Positions 31,337 through 38,664 of a stretch of 45,152 nt of DNA are shown piece by piece; position 1 is the stretch's first letter, and the number at the start of each line of letters is the position of its first letter. The notes under the pieces are model-generated. The model saw nothing but the letters and a program-made list of their open reading frames with translations, did not search any database and was not told the DNA's origin. Source of the stretch: Paracoccaceae bacterium (lineage in GTDB: Bacteria > Pseudomonadota > Alphaproteobacteria > Rhodobacterales > Rhodobacteraceae); assembly GCA_020425125.1 (NCBI GenBank), contig JAGQRV010000009.1, forward strand, positions 1 through 45,152, written 5' to 3'. Position numbers and translations under genes: made by a program.

Positions 31337-33538
31337 ATGGACGAGGCCAGCGCCCAAGTTCTGCGCGATGCATTCGAGGCGCTCGAGGATGGCGTGGCGG
31401 TCTTCGACGCCGACCGCCGTCTCCTGGCCTGCAACGCGCGGTATGCCGAGCTTCTCGCGGCGGTGCACGACATGCTGGTGCCGGGCACGCGGTGGGAGGA
31501 TCTGCTGCAGGCCTGCGCGCATCGGCATGTCTATGTGGACGCGGCAGAGGCACAGCGCGAGTGGCTGGCCAATGTTACCGGAACCGACGACGACGGCTCG
31601 AAACGGCTTGACCTCCGGCTGGCCGACGGACGCGTTCACTCGATTGCGTTTCAAGCCATCCGCGACGGCGGGTTTCTGGTGTCGCGGAGCGACGTGACCG
31701 ATCGGCGTCGGAAGGAGGCCGAAGCCGCTGCCCGCGCCCAACTTGCCGAGGCGGTGCTGGCTGCCCTGCCGGTTCCTGCCGCGCTGTACGATCTTGACCG
31801 CCGCAGGACGATCTATGCCTCGCCGGGTGCTGTGGCGCTGATGAAATCAACGGATGAGGTCTCCGAACTGATCCGGGATCCGGCGGACTGGGACCGCACC
31901 ATGGCCGACCTGCGGCGGGACGGCGCGGTCAGCGGGGCAAGGGTCATGCTGGCGATCCGGAACGGCGAAACGATACCCGCAACGCTCGATGCCGTTCTGG
32001 CGGAAATCGACGGCCGGCCTCATGCGCTGGTGGTGCTGTGCAAGGCGCATCGGGATACTGACTATGAGGGATTGCTGCGCGGCGTGGTTCAGGCCTTTCC
32101 GGCGCCGATCCTGATGACGCGGGCAAAGTCGGGGCAAATCCTTTTCAAGAGCCCGGAAATCGACCGGATCTACGGCAGTTCGGAGCATACCACCAGTTTC
32201 TGGGTAGAGCCGACGGATCGGGCCGCGTTCCTAGGTGCGCTTCGCCGCCGGGGCGAGGTCGAGGATTATCGCGCCCGCTTTCGCGGTGCCGACGGGCGGC
32301 CGTTCTGGGGGGCCGTCGCGGCGCGCCTGATTGAATACGAAGGCGAAGAGGTCATCGTGTCCTATTCGCGCGATCTGACGCGGCAAATGGAGATCGAGGA
32401 TGAGCTTGGCCGGCAGCGGGAACAGCTGTTCCAGAACGAGAAGATCGCCGCACTCGGGACGCTCCTAGCCGGCATCTCGCACGAATTGAACAATCCACTT
32501 TCTGTGGTCGTGGGCCACGCCATGATGCTGGAGGACGAGGCCGGCGATCCCGAGGTGCGCCGCCATGCCGGGAAGATCAGCGAGGCAGCGGCGCGCTGCA
32601 CGCGGGTCGTGCGCAGCTTCCTCACCATGGCGCGGGAAAAACCGGAACGCCGCGAGCGGGCCGATCTGGACGAGATCGTGGCGACCGCCGTCGACGTCGC
32701 CGGGTTCAGTGCCGGTGCAGAGATCGACATCCAATGCGATCCTGCGGGCGGCCTTCCTCCGGTCGAGGTCGATGCAGACCAGATCACGCAGGTCGTCATC
32801 AACCTGATCCTCAATGCCGAACAGGCCATCCAGGCGTCCGGGCAGGGCGGTCGGATCATCGTGCGCACCATGCCCGTTTCGGCCAAAGGAACCGTATCGG
32901 TCGTGGTGGAGGACGACGGTCCCGGAATTCCGCCAGACCTGGCCACGCGCATCTTCGAGCCGCTCTTCTCGACCAGGGCCGTGGGCGAGGGAACCGGGAT
33001 GGGGCTGGCCTTCTGTCACCGGATGATCCGCGCGCATGGCGGCGAGATCCGGCTCGATCCGGACCATACCAGGGGCGCGCGCTTCGTCATCGACCTGCCG
33101 GTCCGGGCGGAGCCGGACCGCCCCGACGATCGGGCCGGGGAAGTCACAGGCAGGACGAGCACGGCGCGCGTGCTGATAATCGACGACGAAGCCGATGTGG
33201 CCGAGCTTCATGCCGAGGTGCTTGCGCGGGCAGGTTACGACGTGGTGACCGCGCTCAGCGCGCACGAGGCGGTGGACCTCATGCGGAAATCGCGCTTCGA
33301 TGCGGTGGTCAGCGATCTCAACATGCCGGGACCGGGCGGACGAGGGTTTTTCGAGATGCTCCAGCAGGAATTCCGCGACCTTATGCAGGTCACCGGCTTC
33401 ATCACCGGCGACACGATGGGCCGCGCGTCCCAAAGTTTTCTCGCCGAAGCCAAACGCCCGTATCTGGAAAAGCCGGTCACCCCTGCCGAATTGCGCGACT
33501 TCGTCGGCCGGCTCCTTGCCGACGGAATTCCTCGATGA
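31337..33538 (+). CDS. Hybrid sensor histidine kinase with three PAS-like domains and a C-terminal receiver
   Basis: A 733-residue cytosolic protein. PAS-like domains lie at about 8-124 (LEDGVAVFDADRRLLACNARY), 134-239 and 244-349 (FPAPILMTRAKSGQILFKSPE). The phospho-acceptor His is about 382 (LLAGISHELNNPLSVVVGH), followed by an N-box (VINLILNAEQAI), G1 (DDGPGIP), F (FEPLF) and G2 (GEGTGMGLAFC). The receiver occupies about 608-729 with Asp660 (DAVVSDLNMPGP). ATG at 31337 has GGAAGGA 5 nt upstream and is preferred to GTG at 31319. It overlaps the response regulator (ATGA), so this is a kinase-regulator pair. It is paralogous to the kinase at 26281-27777. Confidence 0.92.
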   Translation: MDEASAQVLRDAFEALEDGVAVFDADRRLLACNARYAELLAAVHDMLVPGTRWEDLLQACAHRHVYVDAAEAQREWLANVTGTDDDGSKRLDLRLADGRVHSIAFQAIRDGGFLVSRSDVTDRRRKEAEAAARAQLAEAVLAALPVPAALYDLDRRRTIYASPGAVALMKSTDEVSELIRDPADWDRTMADLRRDGAVSGARVMLAIRNGETIPATLDAVLAEIDGRPHALVVLCKAHRDTDYEGLLRGVVQAFPAPILMTRAKSGQILFKSPEIDRIYGSSEHTTSFWVEPTDRAAFLGALRRRGEVEDYRARFRGADGRPFWGAVAARLIEYEGEEVIVSYSRDLTRQMEIEDELGRQREQLFQNEKIAALGTLLAGISHELNNPLSVVVGHAMMLEDEAGDPEVRRHAGKISEAAARCTRVVRSFLTMAREKPERRERADLDEIVATAVDVAGFSAGAEIDIQCDPAGGLPPVEVDADQITQVVINLILNAEQAIQASGQGGRIIVRTMPVSAKGTVSVVVEDDGPGIPPDLATRIFEPLFSTRAVGEGTGMGLAFCHRMIRAHGGEIRLDPDHTRGARFVIDLPVRAEPDRPDDRAGEVTGRTSTARVLIIDDEADVAELHAEVLARAGYDVVTALSAHEAVDLMRKSRFDAVVSDLNMPGPGGRGFFEMLQQEFRDLMQVTGFITGDTMGRASQSFLAEAKRPYLEKPVTPAELRDFVGRLLADGIPR

Positions 33539-34254
33539 CCGCCGGGCATCCGACGCTTCTGGTTTGCGACGACGAGGAAGGCATCCGCGGGATGCTCGAG
33601 GAATATTTCTCCAAGCGTGGCTATGCAGTCGTCGTGGCGACGAATACCGACGAAATGCGCGCCGCACTGGCAGAACGGAAGATCGATCTGGTCCTGCTCG
33701 ATATCCGGATGCCCGGCGAGGACGGACTGTCGGCGCTGCGCAGTCTGCGTGTTTCGGATCGGACCCCGGTCGTGATGCTGACGGCCGCCGATGAGTCGGT
33801 CGACCGGATCATCGGGCTCGAGATGGGCGCAGACGATTATGTCGGTAAGCCGGTCGATCTGCGTGAACTGGAGGCGCGAATCAAGGCGGTGCTGCGCCGC
33901 GGGGTGGCAGCCGCGTCGGACTCCGGGACGGATGCTCCGCGGAAATCGATTGCCTTCGCGGGGTTTACGCTCGATCTGGAGGCGGCGCGCCTCACGGATG
34001 CCGAGGGCAAGGAAATCGAGCTGACGGCGATGGAATTCCGGCTGCTGAAGCTGCTGGCGGAGAACCGCAAGCGCGTGCTGAACCGGGATCAGATCCTCGA
34101 ACAGGCGCATGACCGGCCGTGGGATCCCTTCGATCGAAGCATCGACATTCGCATCTCGCGGCTGCGCCGCAAGATCGAGAGCAATCCGCAGAAGCCGGAG
34201 ATCATCCGCACCGTCCGCGGGATCGGCTACGTCTTCGATCCGGACGGAGACTGA
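33535..34254 (+). CDS. OmpR-family response regulator
   Basis: A 239-residue regulator. The receiver spans 1-120 with acidic residues CDDEEG, phospho-acceptor Asp56 (DLVLLDIRMPGEDG), the Thr in VVMLTAADES and Lys in YVGKPVDL. The winged-helix domain spans about 135-235 (LTAMEFRLLKLLAENRKRVLNRD; RSIDIRISRLRRKIE; IIRTVRGIGYVFD). It is co-translated with the hybrid kinase and followed by a terminator-like hairpin. OmpR-type proteins bind tandem direct repeats, so it is the best local candidate for the tandem GAAAC elements. That assignment is inference. Confidence 0.93.
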   Translation: MTAGHPTLLVCDDEEGIRGMLEEYFSKRGYAVVVATNTDEMRAALAERKIDLVLLDIRMPGEDGLSALRSLRVSDRTPVVMLTAADESVDRIIGLEMGADDYVGKPVDLRELEARIKAVLRRGVAAASDSGTDAPRKSIAFAGFTLDLEAARLTDAEGKEIELTAMEFRLLKLLAENRKRVLNRDQILEQAHDRPWDPFDRSIDIRISRLRRKIESNPQKPEIIRTVRGIGYVFDPDGD

Positions 34255-34258
34255 TACG

Positions 34259-34286
34259 CCCCGCCGGGCGAGGTGCGGCGGGGTTT
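34259..34286 (+). terminator. Intrinsic terminator-like hairpin after the response regulator
   Basis: CCCCGCCG and CGGCGGGG form a perfect 8-bp stem with a 9-nt loop followed by TTT, 4 nt after the regulator stop. It lies between convergent genes. Confidence 0.6.
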
Positions 34287-34307
34287 GGGCGGTCCATCTG
34301 GTTTGGC

Positions 34308-34439
34308 TTACATCAGCATCGGCAAGCCGCAGTGGACCAAGACGCCGATGGCGGCGACAGCAGCCAGGCCGGCGGCCTGAAGGCGCCATCCGAAACGCCG
34401 AGGTGGTGCAGCGCGGGCGATGGCCGCTTCAGGCCGCAT
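34308..34439 (-). CDS. Tiny single-helix membrane protein (43 aa)
   Basis: MRPEAAIARAAPPRRFGWR is followed by a hydrophobic helix LQAAGLAAVAAIGVLVHCG and a short PMLM end. GGAGACA lies about 6 nt before the ATG at 34439. It overlaps the preceding 47-aa ORF by 11 bp. Positive residues before the helix predict an inside N-terminus. Function is unknown. Its place after a haemoglobin gene suggests co-expression. Confidence 0.5.
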   Translation of the reverse strand: MRPEAAIARAAPPRRFGWRLQAAGLAAVAAIGVLVHCGLPMLM

Positions 34440-34572
34440 GGCGCTGTCTCCGGGCCTGGACACGCTTGCCGGCGACCGTGTGGCGGGCTGCCCGCGGCCA
34501 GGGGCTGAACGGTCCCCAGATCTCGGCAGCAGGAACGGTTTGGACAACTTTGGCAGGCGCGTGAGCGGTCAT
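34429..34572 (-). CDS. Tiny basic protein (47 aa)
   Basis: ATG at 34572 is preceded by a strong GAGAGGAGAAAG Shine-Dalgarno. The product has an aromatic/proline patch (IWGPFSPWPRAARH) and an Arg-rich end (GKRVQARRQRHAA). No family is recognised. It lies 62 bp after the haemoglobin stop and overlaps the next tiny ORF, suggesting a three-gene unit. Its basic, small character is shared with the 62-aa protein at 30847-31035. Confidence 0.5.
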   Translation of the reverse strand: MTAHAPAKVVQTVPAAEIWGPFSPWPRAARHTVAGKRVQARRQRHAA

Positions 34573-34634
34573 GATCTTTCTCCTCTCTGACATTGGGTTG
34601 GTCGTCGGGTCTGGATGAAGAAGCGGCCGCACGG

Positions 34635-35069
34635 TTACGCGCTCCGCTCGGCGCGGGGCATTCCGCCCGCGATCATGGCGCAGGACACGGTTTCATAGGC
34701 AGCCGCCCAGGCATCGCGGGTGCGCGTCGCGAAAGCGTCGCCCAGCGTCTCGGACAGGGCCGAGATCAGCGCGCCGCCGACCGCGTCGTAATCCTCCGGC
34801 TCGACCCCGTAGCCGGCGTGACGACGGCCGAGATCGTAAAGCGCCGGAAGCAACCGGCCGGGGCGGCCGGCTTCGGCGATGACGAAGGCGACGGCTGCGC
34901 CAAGTTTGCGGCCCTGCGCGTCCATGTCGGTTCCGGCGAACATCGCCGCCTTCTCCGGCGCCCGCTCGAACAGGATTTCGTAGAAGCGGGTGATCAGGGC
35001 CGCACTCTTGGGCTCGGCCAGGGCCCAGCTCTCGCGCAACGTTTCGATGTGGGTTTCGGTCAGGTTCAT
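34635..35069 (-). CDS. Vitreoscilla-type single-domain haemoglobin
   Basis: A 144-residue 3/3 globin aligned to bacterial haemoglobin/flavohaemoglobin globin domains. Tyr30 is at B10 (TRFYEILFERAPE), Gln52 near E7, and the proximal His84 lies in LGRRHAGYGVEPEDY, the family hallmark. The C-terminal helix is WAAAYETVSCAMI. No reductase domain follows, so an external partner is needed for catalysis. Such globins handle O2 or NO. The start ATG at 35069 has GGAGAA upstream; an ATG at 35099 is in frame but lacks a good site. A tandem GAAAC element lies 45 bp upstream. Confidence 0.92.
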   Translation of the reverse strand: MNLTETHIETLRESWALAEPKSAALITRFYEILFERAPEKAAMFAGTDMDAQGRKLGAAVAFVIAEAGRPGRLLPALYDLGRRHAGYGVEPEDYDAVGGALISALSETLGDAFATRTRDAWAAAYETVSCAMIAGGMPRAERSA

Positions 35070-35113
35070 CGGGGTTCTCCGTTCCATCTCTGGCCTCACT
35101 CTGGGGGGCTGGC

Positions 35114-35162
35114 GTTTCAGCCTGACGGCCCGAGCGGGATCGTCTTGTTTCAGTCGTTTCCT
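35114..35162 (-). promoter_or_regulatory. Tandem GAAAC element before the haemoglobin gene (site b)
   Basis: On the minus strand AGGAAACGA-CTGAAACAA (35162-35145) is followed 33 bp later by CTGAAAC (35120-35114), then GTGAGG 14 bp further. Site a shows the same GAAAC-N14-GTGAGG end. It lies 45 bp before the haemoglobin ATG. Confidence 0.6.
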
Positions 35163-35186
35163 TGGGTCAGGTCAGCAACGCCGGAC

Positions 35187-36350
35187 TCAGGCGGCCAGCG
35201 CCGTCTCGGTCTGCGCCACATGCGCCTGTTCAGCCTTCATCACCGCGTGCAGATTCTGGTGCAGCATCTTCAGCTCGTCCGGCGTCCAGTCATGCGCGGC
35301 GATCCGGTCGGTGATCGCGAACAGATCGCGGCTCAGGGCGTCACGGGTCGCCTGCCACGCGGCCAGCGCGCCGGGAGCGCCGCTCAGAATGGCGCGGGCC
35401 AGGCTGTCGGCATCGCGTAGCGCATCGGTGATCCCGTGCGCCGTCGCCGGGTCCTTGAAATAGCCCGCATCGCCGACCAGGGCCCAGCCGGGCCCGAAGG
35501 ACTGGCGCATGAATCCGGGGGCTCCCGGAAAGCGGCGCAGCTTGTCCGACGGTCCCGCAGCGATGACCGCTTCCATGTCCGGAGCGGTCTCGGCGAAGTA
35601 CCGCCGCATCGCGGCATGCGGATCGTTGGCCAGAGCGTCGCGATACCGGGACGCCGCCACCGAGACGAACGCGCAGACCTGCCCGTCGTTGGTCGGGATG
35701 ATCCCGGCGCTCGTGCCCGGCCGGTATATCCAACGGTAGGCGTCGCTTGCCGGGGCATCGAAATAGCCGAACACGGTCGCCGACATGTGGTCCTCTGTCG
35801 CATAGGGCTCCGCGCCCACAAGCGAAGCTACCGTCGAGTTGCGGCCGTCCGCGCCGATCACCAGGTCGGCCGTGATGCGGCGGGTGTGCCCGGCGTTGTC
35901 GCGGGTCATGACGCCCCGCACCCGGCCGGACGGATCCTTGAGCGTCAGTTCAAGCCGCTCGCCATAGCGCAGCTCGGCGCCCGCCTCCGCCGCTGCGTTG
36001 GCCAGGGTGGTGTCCAGAACGGTCCGGCGCGGCGCGTACAGGCCCGCGACCGAACCGGCCGGCTTGATCGCCACATCGACCTGCTGGTCGCCGTAGTCGA
36101 AGACGGTCCGACGGACGACGGGGGTGCCCGCGGCGATCAGCCGGGGCAGGACGCCCCACCGATCAAGCAGCGTCACGCCGGCCCGCATCAGTGCGTGGGT
36201 CGACAGCGTGTCCAGCCCCGGCGGCGCACGGTCGATCACCAGCACCCGGGCGCCGCCGCGGGCGAGGTTCAGCGCGGTCGCGGCACCTGCCGGGCGGGCA
36301 CCGACGACAATGACGTCATAGTCTGGGCGAGAGAAATTGACCTGGGTCAT
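35187..36350 (-). CDS. FAD-dependent oxidoreductase (geranylgeranyl reductase/PHBH-like monooxygenase)
   Basis: A 387-residue flavoprotein. The N-terminal dinucleotide fold is VIVVGARPAGAATALNLAR, with the variation GARPAG instead of GAGPAG. Then come the DLVIGADGRNS motif and a GWALVGDAGYFKDPATAHGI motif, which define group A flavin monooxygenases and GGR-type reductases. It is third in OsmC-FMO-this gene, 18 bp after the FMO. The substrate is unknown. The C-terminal helical region (ELKMLHQNLHAVMKAEQAHV) ends normally. It is cytosolic, with no signal peptide. Confidence 0.85.
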   Translation of the reverse strand: MTQVNFSRPDYDVIVVGARPAGAATALNLARGGARVLVIDRAPPGLDTLSTHALMRAGVTLLDRWGVLPRLIAAGTPVVRRTVFDYGDQQVDVAIKPAGSVAGLYAPRRTVLDTTLANAAAEAGAELRYGERLELTLKDPSGRVRGVMTRDNAGHTRRITADLVIGADGRNSTVASLVGAEPYATEDHMSATVFGYFDAPASDAYRWIYRPGTSAGIIPTNDGQVCAFVSVAASRYRDALANDPHAAMRRYFAETAPDMEAVIAAGPSDKLRRFPGAPGFMRQSFGPGWALVGDAGYFKDPATAHGITDALRDADSLARAILSGAPGALAAWQATRDALSRDLFAITDRIAAHDWTPDELKMLHQNLHAVMKAEQAHVAQTETALAA

Positions 36351-36368
36351 GGTGATGCCTTTCGCGGT

Positions 36369-37610
36369 TCAGGCGGCCTGCCGGTCGGCAAGGCGGGCGA
36401 GCATGTGGTGGGCGAGGTCGCGGGCATCGGCTCCGGCCCCATCGATCAGGGTGGATTTGCGGCGCCGCAGGAACGGCAGCCCAAGCGCATAGAGGCCGGG
36501 TGCGCCGGTCACGACGCCGCCGTCATGGAGAAGGCGGCCCTTGCGGTCGAAGACCGGCAGGTCGAGCCAGGAATGATCCGGCCGGTAGCCGGTGGCCCAG
36601 AGAACGGTCCGAATTTCGCCGCGTGCGAAATCCAGATCGAGCAGCGGCGCGTCCGGCACGGCGGTCGGGGCGAACCGCTCCGGCGGGTCGGTTTCTCCGG
36701 CCAACCCCGCTTTGATGGCAAATGCATCGACGGCGTCGAGAAGCCGGTTCATCTTCAGGTCCGCCAGTGCGCAATGGTTGGCCAGCGCGCCCGAGAACAG
36801 GGCATGTCCGTCCCGGATCATTGTGAGCCGGCCGGCGACGCGAACGCCCATGGCCTGAAGGACATTGAGGTCCAGCGTGTCGGACCCCGCGACGAGCTGC
36901 ATCGAGGGCAGGCGGCGCACGCGGTCGAGATCGTCCACTTCGCGGTATCCGGTATCCTGGAGCCCGGAGGCGTCCATCCACCACTGGATGTCGCGGCCCC
37001 GGTAGCGCCGCGGGGCGCGGACATGTTCGCCCACGGCCAGGGTGACGGGACGCCCCGAGGCATGAATCTCGCGGGCGAGTTGCAGTCCCGTCGCCGAGGC
37101 GCCGACCACCAGCACGCCGCCTTCGGGTAGGTCGGAGGGGCGCTTGTAGGTCAGGGGTGTCGCCGAATGGATGCCGGACGGAAGCGCCGCTTTCGCCGCG
37201 GGAACCGAGGCGGTGACGCAGGCACCGCTGGCGACGACGAGATTGGCGCAAGTCAGGTCGCCCCGGTTGGTCCCGACCCGATACCCGGCCGGGTCGGAGG
37301 TGGCCGACATCACGTCGGTTCCCGTTTGGACCGGCAGTCCGAAGCCCGAGGTATAGGCGGCCAGCCGGGCGGCGACCTCGGCAGAGGCCATGAACCCGTC
37401 CGGGTCTGTTTCGTCATGGGCGTCGCCGGGTAGCCGGCTCTGCCAGTTCGGGGTCAGGAGGCGCAGCGAATCCCAGCGGTCCTTCCGCCAGGAATTCGCC
37501 ACCTCGCCGCGCTCCAGGACGACGTGATCCACCGAATGTGCGCTCAGCACCTGGCTCATGGCGAGCCCGGCCTGTCCGGCGCCGATGATGACGGTCGTAT
37601 GATGGTCCAC
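36369..37610 (-). CDS. Flavin-containing monooxygenase-like NAD(P)-binding protein
   Basis: A 413-residue protein with two dinucleotide folds: VIIGAGQAGLAMS at about 7-19 (FAD) and VLVVGASATGLQLAREI at about 166-182 (NADPH). The WDSLRLLTPNW and LWATGYRPDHSWLDLP motifs are typical of YUCCA/Trk-like FMOs. The start is GTG at 37610 with GGGAG upstream. It sits 39 bp after the osmC gene and 18 bp before the second flavoprotein, suggesting a three-gene operon. Substrates of this branch are soft nucleophiles (N or S) or small carbonyls; the actual substrate is not known. Confidence 0.88.
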   Translation of the reverse strand: MDHHTTVIIGAGQAGLAMSQVLSAHSVDHVVLERGEVANSWRKDRWDSLRLLTPNWQSRLPGDAHDETDPDGFMASAEVAARLAAYTSGFGLPVQTGTDVMSATSDPAGYRVGTNRGDLTCANLVVASGACVTASVPAAKAALPSGIHSATPLTYKRPSDLPEGGVLVVGASATGLQLAREIHASGRPVTLAVGEHVRAPRRYRGRDIQWWMDASGLQDTGYREVDDLDRVRRLPSMQLVAGSDTLDLNVLQAMGVRVAGRLTMIRDGHALFSGALANHCALADLKMNRLLDAVDAFAIKAGLAGETDPPERFAPTAVPDAPLLDLDFARGEIRTVLWATGYRPDHSWLDLPVFDRKGRLLHDGGVVTGAPGLYALGLPFLRRRKSTLIDGAGADARDLAHHMLARLADRQAA

Positions 37611-37649
37611 GACACGCGCTCCCTTTCCGAGGGTTGGAGTGGGCGACCG

Positions 37650-38216
37650 TCAGGCGACGGTCACGCTCACGTTTCCGGGGTTGGCGATGATGTCGAACAC
37701 TGCCGAACGCTTCTGCGACTGGGCGACAACCGCGGCGATTTCCTCCGGGGTCGCGTCCGCGTCGATCTCGAAGCGTACCCGGATACCACTGAAGCCGTTG
37801 CGCACATCCGCGTCGATGCCGAGGACACCGGCCAGGTCCATGTCGCCTTCGACGAACGCGGTGACCTTGCGCAGCTGAATGCCGCGGTGCTGGGCGACCG
37901 AAGCGACGCCGCCGGTGAGGCATGCGCCGAGAGCGGACAGCACGATCTCGATCGGCGTGGCGCCCTGGTTCTTTGCCGCGAACTGCTCGGGATGATCGGT
38001 TGTGATCTCGAAGCGGGCGTTCCGCTCCTGCTCGGCTCCGAGGCCGAAGAAGCCGTCGACGGTCGACTGGGTATGGACGCCGTCGATCCAGTCGCAGCGG
38101 GTGCGCCACTTGAACTGGCCGGCTGCCGGCATGCCGGTGATGGCCTCACGGGCGCCCAGCAGGGCTTCGACATTGACGCCGTTGTCGGCGGCCTTGATTT
38201 CGGTCTGTGCGTTCAT
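37650..38216 (-). CDS. OsmC-family protein
   Basis: A 188-residue OsmC/Ohr-superfamily protein. It shows the start NGVNVEALLGAREAIT, DHPEQFAAKNQGATPIEIVLSAL, and Cys in ALGACLTGGVASVAQHRGIQL. A second Cys is TRCDW. Such proteins act on peroxides or handle thiol/sulfur adducts. The ATG at 38216 has GAAAGGA upstream and matches the usual N-terminus. The frame is open farther to an ATG at 38351 that has an even better Shine-Dalgarno (AGAGGAAA), which would add 45 residues with a basic helix (MGAIRSFFRRMRG). Both starts may be used. Confidence 0.88.
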   Translation of the reverse strand: MNAQTEIKAADNGVNVEALLGAREAITGMPAAGQFKWRTRCDWIDGVHTQSTVDGFFGLGAEQERNARFEITTDHPEQFAAKNQGATPIEIVLSALGACLTGGVASVAQHRGIQLRKVTAFVEGDMDLAGVLGIDADVRNGFSGIRVRFEIDADATPEEIAAVVAQSQKRSAVFDIIANPGNVSVTVA

Positions 38217-38664
38217 GGCGACGTCCTTTCGTTCGCTCTGGTGGATGGAGTGGGTGGTGCCGCGCATGCGGCGGAAAAAGCTGCGAATGGCCCCCATCGG
38301 GCGGTTCGCGATTGCGTCGTCTGTCACGGAGGCGGCGCTCTGCATCGTCATCTTCGGTTTCCTCTTGTTGCGGCTCGAACCCGGTCGTGGTGTCCCGTTC
38401 CGATGCGAAGGAACTTGCAGGTCCGCTGTTTCCGCTGGATGTCCGCGTCGGCCGCCAAATGTTTCAATCGTTGGCGCCATGCATCAGGTGGGTTGCGGAG
38501 CCTTCCGGGGGCTGCGGACGATACGTGGCACGGTCAGTAGGCGATGCGCCGCTGGCCTGCGTGCAGACTGGCTGTCGGAAGATGCCGGATGCGGGGCATG
38601 ACCTTGCCTCTCCGGGTCGGTCAAATTATTGCCGTCGGAGGCGCAAGCAACGTGTCGGGGGCGA
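38217..38664. other. Divergent region between osmC and the transglutaminase gene
   Basis: 448 bp. The OsmC-proximal part (38217-38351) is an in-frame extension with its own start. The rest holds the tandem GAAAC site at 38428-38476 and no convincing gene. ORFs in other frames here are Arg-rich shadows. Confidence 0.5.
38428..38476 (-). promoter_or_regulatory. Tandem GAAAC element before osmC (site c)
   Basis: On the minus strand CGCCAACGA-TTGAAACAT (38476-38459) is followed 33 bp later by CGGAAACAG, whose GAAAC is at 38432-38428. The first half-repeat is weaker (CCAAC). The element lies 77 bp before the upstream osmC start. Its spacing matches site b exactly. Confidence 0.5.
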
